From contig NZ_CP029829.1 of the NCBI RefSeq assembly GCF_003233655.1, forward strand, positions 1,436,978 through 1,500,977: a DNA stretch of 64,000 bases. The letters run 5' to 3'. The notes beneath the pieces were generated by a model, which saw only the letters and a program-made list of their open reading frames with translations, made no database searches and was not told the DNA's origin. A program made the position numbers and the translations under genes. The DNA comes from Azospirillum ramasamyi. GTDB taxonomy: Bacteria > Pseudomonadota > Alphaproteobacteria > Azospirillales > Azospirillaceae. Below, piece after piece: positions 26,924 to 35,236 of the stretch (the first letter of the stretch is position 1; each line of letters opens with the position of its first letter).

Positions 26924-27646
26924 ATGGAAAATTCGATCTACGTCGCCCTGTCGCATCAGATGGCCCTGCGGCGCCAGCTGGACGTGACGTCGAACAACAT
27001 CGCGAACATGAACACGACCGGCTACAAGAACCAGCGGATGCTGTTCACCGAATTCCTGACGAGGCCCGGCCTGCACGAGAAGGTCAGCTTCGTCCAGGAC
27101 CGCGCGGTGGTGCGCGACCTGTCCAACGGCGCCATGACCCAGACCGGCAATCCGCTGGATCTGGCGCTGACCGGCCAGGGCTACTTCACCGTCGATACCG
27201 CCAGCGGCCCCCGCTATACCCGCGCCGGCAATTTCCGCCTGAACGACCAGCGCCAGCTGGTGGATGCCGGCGGCCTGCCGGTCCTGGCCAACAACGGCCA
27301 GCCCATCACCATCCCGGCCGGCACCACCGACGTGAAGGTCAGCGGCGACGGCACCGTCGCCACCGAGCTGGGCCCGGTCGCGAAGCTGAACATCGTCACC
27401 TTCAAGAATGAGCAGCTGATGACCGAGGTCGGCAGCGGCCTGTACGTCAGCGACGAGCAGCCCGAGCCCGCCCCGGTCGAAACCAAAGTGGCACAGGGCT
27501 TGCTAGAAGGTTCGAACGTGAAGCCAGTGGTCGAGATGACGCAGATGATCACACTCCAGCGTCAGTACATGTCCGCCCAGCGGATGATGGACACCGAACA
27601 CGAGCGCGTCCGCACGATGCTTCAGCGGCTGGGCCGCAGCGTCTGA
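26924..27646 (+). CDS. flgF: Flagellar proximal rod protein FlgF
   Basis: FlgF is a proximal rod subunit exported by the flagellar type III system. The N-terminal rod motif is seen in MALRRQLDVTSNNIANMNTT. The block ALTGQGYFTVDTASGPRYTR is typical of FlgF/FlgG, and the C-terminal VVEMTQMITLQRQYMSAQR helix packs into the rod. At 240 residues it is a normal FlgF. It starts the operon flgF-flgG-flgA-flgH behind a sigma-54-like promoter. Confidence 0.95.
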   Translation: MENSIYVALSHQMALRRQLDVTSNNIANMNTTGYKNQRMLFTEFLTRPGLHEKVSFVQDRAVVRDLSNGAMTQTGNPLDLALTGQGYFTVDTASGPRYTRAGNFRLNDQRQLVDAGGLPVLANNGQPITIPAGTTDVKVSGDGTVATELGPVAKLNIVTFKNEQLMTEVGSGLYVSDEQPEPAPVETKVAQGLLEGSNVKPVVEMTQMITLQRQYMSAQRMMDTEHERVRTMLQRLGRSV

Positions 27647-27677
27647 ACCAGATCGACGACGAGAGGAGAAGACCACC

Positions 27678-28463
27678 ATGCGCAGCCTCGCCATCGGCGC
27701 CACCGGCATGATCGCCCAGCAGCTCAACGTCGAGACGATCTCCAACAACATCGCCAACTCGACCACCACCGGCTACAAGAAGCAGCGGGCGGAATTCCAG
27801 GACCTGCTGTACCAGAACTTCCGCCGCATCGGCTCGACCTCGTCGGACGCCGGCACCATCGTGCCGACCGGCGTGCAGGTGGGCGCCGGCGTGCGCGTCG
27901 CCGCGGTGGCCCGCGTGCTGGAACAGGGCAACCTGAACATCACCGACAACAAGCTGGACGTGGCGATCAACGGGTCGGGCTATTTCCAGGTGACGCTGCC
28001 CAGCGGCGACACCGCCTACAGCCGCGCCGGCAACTTCAAGCTGTCGCCCGAAGGCATGATCGTCACCGCCGACGGCTATCCGATCCAGCCGAACATCACC
28101 ATCCCGGCCAATGCGGTGGACATCTCCATCAACTCGTCGGGCGAGGTGCTGATCAAGCTGGACGGCCAGACCGCCACGCAGAATGTCGGCCAGATCCAGC
28201 TCGCCACCTTCGCCAACGCCGCCGGCCTGGAAGCCACCGGCGACAACCTGTTCATGGAATCCGGCGCCTCCGGCCAGGCCGTGACCGGCAACCCCGGCGC
28301 CCCCGGCTTCGGCCGCGTCACCCAGGGCGCCCTGGAGACCTCCAACGTCAACGTCGTGCAGGAGATCACCACCCTGATCACCGCGCAGCGCGCCTACGAG
28401 ATGAACTCCAAGGTCATCAAGACCACCGACGAGATGATGCAGCAGGCCAGCCAGATGAGGTAA
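27678..28463 (+). CDS. flgG: Flagellar distal rod protein FlgG
   Basis: FlgG forms the distal rod crossing peptidoglycan. The 261-residue protein starts MRSLAIGATGMIAQQLNVET with the rod signature ISNNIANSTTTGYKKQRAEF. It carries the FlgG-specific stretch QDLLYQNFRRIGSTSSDAG and ends with TLITAQRAYEMNSKVIKTTD. GAGGAG lies about 10 bases upstream of the ATG. It lies 31 bp after flgF. Confidence 0.97.
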   Translation: MRSLAIGATGMIAQQLNVETISNNIANSTTTGYKKQRAEFQDLLYQNFRRIGSTSSDAGTIVPTGVQVGAGVRVAAVARVLEQGNLNITDNKLDVAINGSGYFQVTLPSGDTAYSRAGNFKLSPEGMIVTADGYPIQPNITIPANAVDISINSSGEVLIKLDGQTATQNVGQIQLATFANAAGLEATGDNLFMESGASGQAVTGNPGAPGFGRVTQGALETSNVNVVQEITTLITAQRAYEMNSKVIKTTDEMMQQASQMR

Positions 28464-28514
28464 CGGCGGCACCGCCGGCGCCTCGCCTCAGCCTCGAAAC
28501 CGGGAACCACCGCC

Positions 28515-29282
28515 ATGATCCGCCACCTCGCCACCCGCCGCCTGCCCGCCCTGATCCTCGGCGCCGCCCTGCTGACCGTCCCGGTCGCGGCGATCGCCTC
28601 GACGGCTCCGGGCGCGGGCGTGACGGCACCGGCCCCGGACGTCGTCTACGGCATGCCGCATGTCGAGGCGGTGCTGTCGGACGCGCTGTCGCGGGTCGTC
28701 ACGGTCGGCCGGCTCCAGATGGAGCTGGACAGCCGCGCGGTGGAATTGCGGGCGCCCCAGGGCGCCGGCGGGCTGGCGGTGGAGAACCTCTATTACAGCC
28801 CGGTCCAGGGCCGCTTCGCCGCCGAGATCGTGGTGACGGGCAGCCAGATCCGCCTGCCGGTGTCGGGCCGCGCCTTCGGCGTGGTGCAGATCCCGGTGCT
28901 GTCGCGCCGCGTCATCCCCGGCGACGTCATCGGCCCCGGCGACATCGACTGGCAGGACGTGCGCGCCGACCAGACCACCAGCGACACCGCCGCCTCCGAC
29001 GCCCAGCTGATCGGCATGACGCCGAAGCGCGGGGTGTCCACCAACCAGCCCGTCCGCCTGCGCGACCTGCAATCGCCGCGCGTGATCGACAAGGGCGCCA
29101 TGGTCACCATCACCCTGTCGACGCCGTCCATGACGCTGACCACCCAGGGCAAGGCCCTGCAGGACGGCGGCAAGGGCGAGGTCATCCGCGTCGTGAACAC
29201 CCAATCCAACCGCATCGTCGAAGCGACGGTCGCAGGCCCCAACGTCGTCGCCGTGGCAAAGCCCGGCATCATCGCGCAGTGA
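28515..29282 (+). CDS. flgA: Flagellar P-ring assembly chaperone FlgA
   Basis: FlgA is a periplasmic chaperone for P-ring assembly by FlgI. The 255-residue protein has a signal peptide (LPALILGAALLTVPVAAIAS). The SAF-like core from about residue 125 reads IPVLSRRVIPGDVIGPGDID, and the C-terminal ChapFlgA region has PKRGVSTNQPVRLRDLQSPR and IRVVNTQSNRIVEATVAGPN. It sits between flgG and flgH, a typical alphaproteobacterial order. Confidence 0.95.
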   Translation: MIRHLATRRLPALILGAALLTVPVAAIASTAPGAGVTAPAPDVVYGMPHVEAVLSDALSRVVTVGRLQMELDSRAVELRAPQGAGGLAVENLYYSPVQGRFAAEIVVTGSQIRLPVSGRAFGVVQIPVLSRRVIPGDVIGPGDIDWQDVRADQTTSDTAASDAQLIGMTPKRGVSTNQPVRLRDLQSPRVIDKGAMVTITLSTPSMTLTTQGKALQDGGKGEVIRVVNTQSNRIVEATVAGPNVVAVAKPGIIAQ

Positions 29283-29295
29283 GGAGAAAGCTCCA

Positions 29296-30060
29296 ATGTC
29301 CGCCACCAAGACCACCCGCCTGATCCGCTTCGCGATGATCGCCGCCGCCGCCACCTCGCTGACCGCCTGCGGCGCCGCCTCGCGCATCGCCGACATCGGC
29401 AAGGCGCCGGAACTGTCCACCATCCAGGATCCGCAGGCCCGCCCCGGCTACCAGCCGGTCAGCCTGCCGATGCCGACCCCGCTGCCGACGGAGCGCAACC
29501 CGAACTCGCTGTGGCGCAACGGTTCGAAGGCCTTCTTCAAGGACCAGCGCGCCAACAAGGTGGGCGACATCCTGACCATCAACATTTCGATCGACGACAG
29601 CGCCAAGGTCGCGAACTCCAGCAGGCGGTCGCGCGCCAACAGCGAGAAGGCCGGCATGCCGAGCCTGTTCGGGCTGGAGGGCGCCACCCTCAGCCGCGTC
29701 CTCCCGGCCGGCGCCTCGCCCACCAATTTGGTTGATCTGTCGAGCGACACGTCGAACGACGGCAAGGGCTCGGTCGACCGCAACGAGCAGATCGACCTGA
29801 AGGTCGCGGCCCTGGTGACGCAATCCCTGCCCAACGGCAACCTCGTCATCCAGGGCCGTCAGGAAGTCCGGGTGAATTTCGAGGTCCGCGACCTGCAGAT
29901 CCACGGCGTGATCCGTCCCGAGGACATCACCGCCCAGAACACCATCAGCTACGAGAAGATCGCGGAGGCCCGCATCTCCTACGGCGGCCGCGGCCAGATC
30001 ACCGACGTCCAGCAGCCGCGCTACGGCCAGCAGCTGTACGACATCATCATGCCGTTCTGA
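29296..30060 (+). CDS. flgH: Flagellar L-ring protein FlgH
   Basis: FlgH is the outer-membrane lipoprotein of the L-ring. The signal peptide ends in the lipobox LTAC (Cys near residue 25). Family blocks include SLWRNGSKAFFKDQRANKVG, GDILTINISIDDSAKVANSS and VNFEVRDLQIHGVIRPEDI. The C-terminus YGGRGQITDVQQPRYGQQLY is characteristic. At 254 residues it is of normal length. It lies 13 bp after flgA and ends the operon; a strong hairpin follows. Confidence 0.96.
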   Translation: MSATKTTRLIRFAMIAAAATSLTACGAASRIADIGKAPELSTIQDPQARPGYQPVSLPMPTPLPTERNPNSLWRNGSKAFFKDQRANKVGDILTINISIDDSAKVANSSRRSRANSEKAGMPSLFGLEGATLSRVLPAGASPTNLVDLSSDTSNDGKGSVDRNEQIDLKVAALVTQSLPNGNLVIQGRQEVRVNFEVRDLQIHGVIRPEDITAQNTISYEKIAEARISYGGRGQITDVQQPRYGQQLYDIIMPF

Positions 30061-30107
30061 GGACGGTTCCGGGATCTTCGCCGGCAGGAGATCGCCTGAA
30101 TGGACGG

Positions 30108-30146
30108 GGCGGATGGGGCCACCCACACGGGATGGCCCCATCCGCC
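30108..30146 (+). terminator. Strong hairpin after flgH
   Basis: GGCGGATGGGGCCA pairs with TGGCCCCATCCGCC across an 11-base loop, about 47 bp after the flgH stop. The 14-bp perfect stem is followed by TGCCGG, not U residues. Confidence 0.6.
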
Positions 30147-30286
30147 TGCCGGCCGTCGGGCCGGGCTCCCATGTCCGGGAAAAGTTTGCCGCGCGGCGGG
30201 TTGTGCCGGGGCGATGTTGCCCGGCCGTGAAAACCCGGTCGGGATAAAAAGCACACACTCCCCGCTCGGCAGCCGGGGCCATGCCC

Positions 30287-30454
30287 TTACTGGTAGCCGC
30301 CTTCGCGGGCGCGGTCCTTCGCCGCCTCTTCCTGGGCTTTTTCGGTGCGGCTGTCGATCTTGCCGGTGTCGCCGGCCGGCTTCTGGGGCGGCTCGTCGCG
30401 CTTGGCATTGTCCGGCTGCTGCGGGTCCGGCTGCTGGGTTGGTTCGTCCGTCAT
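30287..30454 (-). CDS. Small hydrophilic protein, 55 residues
   Basis: Translation from the ATG at 30454, preceded by GAGGAG, gives a 55-residue highly charged protein beginning MTDEPTQQPDPQQPDNAKRD and ending AKDRAREGGYQ. It is rich in Gln, Pro, Asp and Lys, with no hydrophobic core, so probably disordered. I do not recognise a family, though similar short acidic/basic proteins are common in Azospirillum-type genomes. The good ribosome binding site and composition support a real gene. Confidence 0.6.
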   Translation of the reverse strand: MTDEPTQQPDPQQPDNAKRDEPPQKPAGDTGKIDSRTEKAQEEAAKDRAREGGYQ

Positions 30455-30522
30455 CGGGATGCTCCTCGATCGCCTGTGGTGTGACGAGGAAACAGCCGGA
30501 ATACGGGATCATCCCCGGCCGG

Positions 30523-30663
30523 TCAGCCGGCGCGGCTCTCCGTCTCGGAGTCGGTGTCGGCACGGTCCAGGGCGGCGTTGATCTGGTCCAGCGTGCGGCC
30601 GCAGCCGGTGCAGATGTCGCCGTCGATGGCGCACATGCCCAGGCAATCGGGATCGTCGCTCAT
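30523..30663 (-). CDS. DUF1289-type small Cys-rich protein, 46 residues
   Basis: Translation from the ATG at 30663 gives MSDDPDCLGMCAIDGDICTG followed by CGRTLDQINAALDRAD. The four cysteines in the pattern C-x3-C-x6-C-x2-C, followed by GRT, fit the DUF1289 family, small probable metal- or Fe-S-binding proteins. It is shorter than most members. It lies 68 bp upstream of the 55-residue gene on the same strand. Confidence 0.72.
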   Translation of the reverse strand: MSDDPDCLGMCAIDGDICTGCGRTLDQINAALDRADTDSETESRAG

Positions 30664-30869
30664 GCGGTCAGGCCCTTCCGGCGGATGATGAAGCGGCTTC
30701 ATCCCTAGCCGAAAGCCGCCCTCCCCTCAAGATGCAGGGCCGCATGACCCCCGCCTTGAGGAAGCATATCACTATACACATAACCGCCCTTCGGCAGGCC
30801 GTTCAGGATTGCGGTATAGACGCAATGTAGGTATTCCTTCCGTACTGCCATCCGCATTTCGGAGTATGA
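30664..30869. promoter_or_regulatory. AT-richer divergent region before the ATP-grasp gene
   Basis: This 206-bp region has lower GC than its surroundings and contains an inverted repeat ATTGCG-GTATAGA-CGCAAT (30808-30826), about 45 bp before the ATP-grasp start. It probably holds divergent promoters. Confidence 0.35.
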
Positions 30870-32015
30870 ATGCCTACGGCGTTGCTCATATCTTGCGCGA
30901 TGTTTCGTCACGGCACCGCCCGGATGCCGGCGGCCCTGAAGGCTGCGGGTTTTCGCGTCTTCGCCATCTGTCCGAAAAGCTCCCTGCTGGAATTCAGCGA
31001 CTGCATCGACGGCAGGCACGCCTTCGCTCCGGGATTGGCGCCCGACGACCTGACGGTGATGGCGGCGAGGGCGGCGGTGCAGCTGCGGGCCGACATCGTG
31101 ATCGCCTGCGAGGAAAGCGCGGCCACGGTGCTGGGCTCCGCCGGGCGGCTGCTGGAACAGGTACCGGAGGACAGCGCCGATGCCCGCTGCCTGCGCAAGC
31201 TCGCGACCTGGTACGGCGGCCAGCGCTGGGAGACGGCGCGGTCGCAATGCGTGGAGCGCGCCTCCGCCGCCGGAATCCGCACGCCGCGGCAGGTCATCGT
31301 CGATCCGGGGCGGACCGGCGCGGCCGATCTGGCGGAGCTGGGTGCGCCCCTGCTGGTGAAATGCGACTACAGCTCGGCCGGACGGGGGGTTCAGCTGGCT
31401 CGCGACGCACAGGAGGCGCTCGATCTCGCGGCGCGTGCCAAGTCGGGCAAACGGCAGAACGGGCAGCCGATGCCCGCCGATGCCGGCATCGTCGCGCAGG
31501 AATTCGTGCAAGGGCACGCGGCATCGGTGTCGTTCAGCGCGCTGCGGGGCCGGATGCTGGAAGGATTCGCCTACACGACGCTGCACCGCCAATCGGAACC
31601 CTTTGGTCCGTCCTCCGTCATCGAGGCGGCGGATCACCCGGCGCTGATCGGCATGGCCCGCAGCATCGTGGAGTTGACGGACTATTCCGGCTTCGGCGGC
31701 ATCGATGCGATCCTGCCTGAGGACGGCAGCCCGCCTGTCTTCCTGGAGTTCAACGCCCGCCCGACCCAGACCACCCATCTCGGCGGTCTGGTGGGAGCGG
31801 ATCTGTGCCGGGCGATGGCCTGCGCCCTGGACGGCCGTCCGCATGACGCCAGCTTCGGCCGCGCCGCCGCCATGCCGGTCGCCCTGTTCCCGGCGGAATG
31901 GATGCGCGATCCCGGCAGCCGCTATCTGACGGCGGCCCACCATGACGTGCCGTGGACCGAACGCCGGATGACCGCGGCGATACTCGCCATCACCCCGCAG
32001 CTCCACCCGGCCTGA
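30870..32015 (+). CDS. ATP-grasp domain protein
   Basis: The 381-residue protein is a predicted ATP-dependent carboxylate-amine/thiol ligase. An N-terminal Rossmann-like part (residues 1-110) ends in ADIVIACEESAATVLGSAGR. The ATP-grasp core has the Lys strand APLLVKCDYSSAGRGVQLA, the adenine-binding region VAQEFVQGHAASVSF, and the metal-binding GGIDAILPEDGSPPVFLEFN with ARPTQTTHLGG. The substrate is unknown. The gene stands alone, flanked by unrelated small genes, and converges with the DUF6494 gene, overlapping it by 26 bp. Confidence 0.85.
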   Translation: MPTALLISCAMFRHGTARMPAALKAAGFRVFAICPKSSLLEFSDCIDGRHAFAPGLAPDDLTVMAARAAVQLRADIVIACEESAATVLGSAGRLLEQVPEDSADARCLRKLATWYGGQRWETARSQCVERASAAGIRTPRQVIVDPGRTGAADLAELGAPLLVKCDYSSAGRGVQLARDAQEALDLAARAKSGKRQNGQPMPADAGIVAQEFVQGHAASVSFSALRGRMLEGFAYTTLHRQSEPFGPSSVIEAADHPALIGMARSIVELTDYSGFGGIDAILPEDGSPPVFLEFNARPTQTTHLGGLVGADLCRAMACALDGRPHDASFGRAAAMPVALFPAEWMRDPGSRYLTAAHHDVPWTERRMTAAILAITPQLHPA

Positions 32016-32256
32016 CCGCCTGATCCGCCGCCTGATCCCCTCCCTGCGATGCCTCCAGCAAGAGAGTCCCGGGGACCTCATGCGTCAGGCCGATCGCGTC
32101 CACCGTCAGGACGACGCGGACGGGCAAGGACGCAAGCCCGTCGAGCCGCCCCTCCGCCAGGGCGCGGCCGACGGCCAGTTCGATTTCCCGCTGGGAGGTG
32201 ACGCCGACCTGCTTCAGGAACTTGCGCAGGTCGAGGTTGAAGGTCTCGTTGTCCAT
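31990..32256 (-). CDS. DUF6494 family small protein
   Basis: The 88-residue protein starts MDNETFNLDLRKFLKQVGVT and continues SQREIELAVGRALAEGRLDG, the conserved pattern of DUF6494 proteins. The C-terminal 15 residues are Gly/Ala/Gln-rich and lie over the 3' end of the convergent ATP-grasp gene. The function is unknown. The start is supported by the family-like N-terminus. Confidence 0.75.
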   Translation of the reverse strand: MDNETFNLDLRKFLKQVGVTSQREIELAVGRALAEGRLDGLASLPVRVVLTVDAIGLTHEVPGTLLLEASQGGDQAADQAVRPGGAAG

Positions 32257-32342
32257 GGATCATTCCCCGGTGTCGGAACCGCTTTATGCCGTTCCGAACC
32301 GAGGAGAGCGGAATTTGGTTCCGCGCGACGGCGCACATGACG

Positions 32343-32371
32343 AAGGCACCGCTCGGGACGAACGGTGCCTT
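32343..32371 (-). terminator. Hairpin downstream of dksA
   Basis: AAGGCACCG pairs with CGGTGCCTT across an 11-base loop, in the 244-bp gap between dksA and the DUF6494 gene. It lies about 130 bp past the dksA stop and has no U-tract. The rest of this gap shows two copies of GCGAAAAGACG but no gene. Confidence 0.35.
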
Positions 32372-32500
32372 ACGTCGGAACTGCATGGCGCCAGCCGGAA
32401 AACGACGGCCGCGAAAAGACGTGCGCGAAAAGACGGCCGCAAAAGCGCAGGGCCAGGGCTCCGGCGACCGGGGCCGGCTGTCCCCTTCGCCTGCGGGACG

Positions 32501-32920
32501 TCAGTCGTCGCGCTGGGTCCGTTCCATCCGCTCGTGCCGTTCCTGGGCTTCCAGGCTCAGCGTCGCGATCGGACGGGCATCCAGCCGGCGGACGGAGATG
32601 GGGTCGCCCGTCTCCTCGCAGTAGCCGTAGGTTCCGTCGACGAGGCGCTCCAGCGCCGCGTCGATCTTGGAGATCAGCTTGCGTTCCCGGTCACGGGTGC
32701 GCAGTTCCAGCGCGCGGTCGGTCTCCGCCGAGGCGCGGTCGGCGATATCCGGTTCCTGGATACCGCCTTCCTGGAGGCTGTTCAGCGTGCCGGTGGATTC
32801 CGCCAGCAGTTCCGCGCGCCAGCGCAGCAGCTTCTGGCGGAAATACTCCCGCATGATCGGATTCATGAACTCCTCGTCTTCCGACGGGGAATAGTTCTGG
32901 GGCAGAAGCGGCGACGTCAT
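32501..32920 (-). CDS. dksA: DksA-type RNA polymerase-binding transcription factor
   Basis: DksA inserts into the RNA polymerase secondary channel and works with ppGpp. From the ATG at 32920 the product is 139 residues. It has the N-terminal NPIMREYFRQKLLRWRAELL and a coiled coil with the tip region around DRASAETDRALELRTRDRER. The C-terminal zinc-finger-like segment is YGYCEETGDPISVRRLDARP followed by IATLSLEAQERHE. Only one of the four zinc cysteines remains, a variant seen in alphaproteobacterial DksA proteins. Longer upstream starts are not supported. Confidence 0.92.
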   Translation of the reverse strand: MTSPLLPQNYSPSEDEEFMNPIMREYFRQKLLRWRAELLAESTGTLNSLQEGGIQEPDIADRASAETDRALELRTRDRERKLISKIDAALERLVDGTYGYCEETGDPISVRRLDARPIATLSLEAQERHERMERTQRDD

Positions 32921-33109
32921 CCGAAAGCATCCAGCGAAAAAGGGGTGATCCGGGCGGCGCGGAGTATAGGCACGCCACGTCAGGACCGCAACCCTATGGT
33001 TCGCTTCCGCAACGACCAAACAAGCCTTTGGAATAAAAAAGATTTGTGACCGTGGCGAATCCGCCGCCCCAACCCGCGCGCGCATGGCGGCGGGACGGCC
33101 TCCGACCTG

Positions 33110-33535
33110 TCAGGAGGTGAGCTTCGCCAGTTCGACCTGGGCGCGCAGGTCGATCTCGTCCAGGATCTCGGCCAGTCCGGGGTCGTCGACCTGGGCGCGG
33201 CGGGACTGGACCACCTTGGCGAGATCCACCAGCTTCTGGACCGACAGGGTGCCCGACAGCAGGCCGTGCTGGATTTCCTCCAGCCGGTCGAGCATTTCCT
33301 CCGCCCGCATCTTGCCGCGCGACGCGCGCGCGGTGGCGTCGTCGGTCGCATCGACCTCCTGGATGGCGAGCACGCCCGCAATCCCGGACGTGGCGGCGGT
33401 GCCGCTGACCCCGTGGGCGGAGCCGGCCTCTCCCACAAGCTGCTTGGAGAACGCGGCGCCGGACGAGCCTTCGGCCTTCCCGGTGCGGCGAACCGAACCG
33501 CTGCCGCGTATGTTTCCGGTGCCTTCGACTTTCAT
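33110..33535 (-). CDS. fliX: Flagellar assembly regulator FliX
   Basis: FliX, known from Caulobacter, links flagellar basal-body assembly to the sigma-54 activator FlbD. The 141-residue protein begins MKVEGTGNIRGSGSVRRTGK and has the conserved C-terminal half with EEMLDRLEEIQHGLLSGTLS and DPGLAEILDEIDLRAQVELA. It is divergent from flgI, the usual alphaproteobacterial arrangement. Its presence implies FliX/FlbD-style control of the sigma-54 promoters in this window. Confidence 0.9.
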   Translation of the reverse strand: MKVEGTGNIRGSGSVRRTGKAEGSSGAAFSKQLVGEAGSAHGVSGTAATSGIAGVLAIQEVDATDDATARASRGKMRAEEMLDRLEEIQHGLLSGTLSVQKLVDLAKVVQSRRAQVDDPGLAEILDEIDLRAQVELAKLTS

Positions 33536-33713
33536 GACCGTGCAACCGTTTGCAGTAAAGGATGCGTAAACGCGCGCACTGTAGATGGATCAACCTTAAC
33601 ATCCGGTCAAGGCTTGCCGCAATCGGGCAAAAATTGCCGGGCGGCTGTGACCGAAACGCGCCATATCGCGGGTGTTTTTCAGGTCAAGGACCGAAAGCCG
33701 CCGCCCGCCGCCT

Positions 33714-33730
33714 CTGGCACGGTGTTTGTA
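33714..33730 (+). promoter_or_regulatory. Sigma-54-type promoter upstream of flgI
   Basis: CTGGCACGGTGTTTGTA matches TTGGCACG-N4-TTGCA closely. GG at 33716-33717 is followed after 10 bases by GT where GC is usual. It ends 34 bp before the flgI start. Confidence 0.6.
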
Positions 33731-33764
33731 TAGGACCGGACACGAGTTCAGGAGTGTCCGCGTC

Positions 33765-34907
33765 ATGATCCCCACCACCCTTCGCCTTCTGCGCCGCCGC
33801 ACCGTTCTGGTCGTGCTGACCGCCCTGCTGGCGTTCGGTGTCCAGGCGGCGCCGGCATTCGCCGCCTCCGCCCGCATCAAGGACATCGTCGATGTGGAGG
33901 GCGTGCGCGACAACATGCTGATCGGCTATGGGCTGGTGGTCGGCCTGAACGGCACCGGCGACAGCCTGAACAACTCGCCCTTCACCGAGCAGAGCCTGAC
34001 CGGCATGCTGGAGCGGATGGGCGTCAACACCCGCGGCACCAACCTGCGCACCAAGAACGTGGCGGCGGTGATGGTGACGGCGACGCTGGGCGCCTACGCG
34101 GCCCAGGGCACGCGCATCGACGTCACCGTGTCGGCGATGGGCGACGCCAAGAGCCTGCTGGGCGGCACCCTGCTGGTCACCCCGATGATCGGCGCCGACG
34201 GCGAGGTCTATGCCGTGGCGCAGGGGCCGATCGCGGTGTCGGGCTTCACCGCCCAGGGCCAGGGCGCCAGCGTGACGCGGGGCGTGCCGACCTCCGGCCG
34301 CATCTCCTCCGGCGCCATCGTCGAGCGGGAAATCCAGTTCTCGCTGGCCGAGCTGCCGGTCCTGCGCCTCAGCTTGCGCAACCCCGACTTCACCACCGCC
34401 CAGCGCGTGGCGACCGCCATCAACATCCAGCTGCGCGGCAACCGCGCCCAGGCGACCGACCCGGCCTCCGTGCTGATCAACGTGCCGGAAACGCGGCGCG
34501 GCGACGTGGTGGGGCTGGTGACCGAGATCGAGCAGCTTCGCATCACCCCCGATCAGGTCGCCCGCGTGATCGTGGACGAGAAGTCCGGGGTGATCGTGAT
34601 GGGCGAGAATGTCCGCATCTCCACCGTCGCCATCGCCCAGGGCAACCTGACCATCCGCATCACCGAAACCCCGCAGGTCAGCCAGCCCGGCCCGTTCAGC
34701 CAGGGCCAGACCGCGGTGGTGCCGCGCACCGACATCCAGGTCGACGACCAGTCCGACAACCGTCTCGCCGTGATGAATTCCGGGGTGACCCTACAGGAGT
34801 TGGTACAGTCCTTGAATGCGCTCGGGGTGGGACCGCGGGACATGATCGCCATTCTCCAGTCGATCAAGGCCGCCGGAGCCCTGCAAGCCGAGATCGAGGT
34901 GATCTGA
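33765..34907 (+). CDS. flgI: Flagellar P-ring protein FlgI
   Basis: FlgI forms the periplasmic P-ring around the rod. The 380-residue protein has a signal peptide (TVLVVLTALLAFGVQAAPAF) followed by the mature start ARIKDIVDVEGVRDNMLIGY. Other family blocks are GLVVGLNGTGDSLNNSPFTE, NVAAVMVTATLGAYAAQGTR and the C-terminal LQELVQSLNALGVGPRDMIA. The ATG at 33765 is chosen for the signal peptide and the upstream AGGAG. It overlaps flgJ by one base. Confidence 0.97.
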   Translation: MIPTTLRLLRRRTVLVVLTALLAFGVQAAPAFAASARIKDIVDVEGVRDNMLIGYGLVVGLNGTGDSLNNSPFTEQSLTGMLERMGVNTRGTNLRTKNVAAVMVTATLGAYAAQGTRIDVTVSAMGDAKSLLGGTLLVTPMIGADGEVYAVAQGPIAVSGFTAQGQGASVTRGVPTSGRISSGAIVEREIQFSLAELPVLRLSLRNPDFTTAQRVATAINIQLRGNRAQATDPASVLINVPETRRGDVVGLVTEIEQLRITPDQVARVIVDEKSGVIVMGENVRISTVAIAQGNLTIRITETPQVSQPGPFSQGQTAVVPRTDIQVDDQSDNRLAVMNSGVTLQELVQSLNALGVGPRDMIAILQSIKAAGALQAEIEVI

Positions 34908-35236
34908 TGTCCGTGAGCTCCGCCCTTTCCGCCGGTTTCGGCGTGCGCACCCAGGCAAGGATTTCCGATCTGGAGGCCAAGGTCGACCCGGCAAAGCTTA
35001 CCCAGCTGCGCAAATCCGCCAACGAGTTCGAGAGCCAGTTCATCTCGCAGATGCTGGGCCCGATGTTCGAGGGGATCGGCACCGACGAGACCTTCGGCGG
35101 CGGGCGCGGCGAGGAGATGTTCCGCCCGATGCTGATCGAACAGTTCGGCAAGCAGATCAGCCAGCGCGGCGGCTTCGGCATCGCCAATCAGGTTTACGGA
35201 GAGCTTCTTCGCGCCCAGGAGGCCAGCCATGGATAA
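34907..35236 (+). CDS. flgJ: Rod-binding protein FlgJ (rod-cap domain only)
   Basis: This 109-residue protein holds the FlgJ rod-binding domain: KSANEFESQFISQMLGPMFE, then GGGRGEEMFRPMLIEQFGKQ and ISQRGGFGIANQVYGELLRA. It lacks the peptidoglycan hydrolase domain of enterobacterial FlgJ, as is usual in Alphaproteobacteria, so rod passage must use a separate enzyme. Start and stop overlap flgI and the next gene, indicating one transcript. Confidence 0.92.
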   Translation: MSVSSALSAGFGVRTQARISDLEAKVDPAKLTQLRKSANEFESQFISQMLGPMFEGIGTDETFGGGRGEEMFRPMLIEQFGKQISQRGGFGIANQVYGELLRAQEASHG

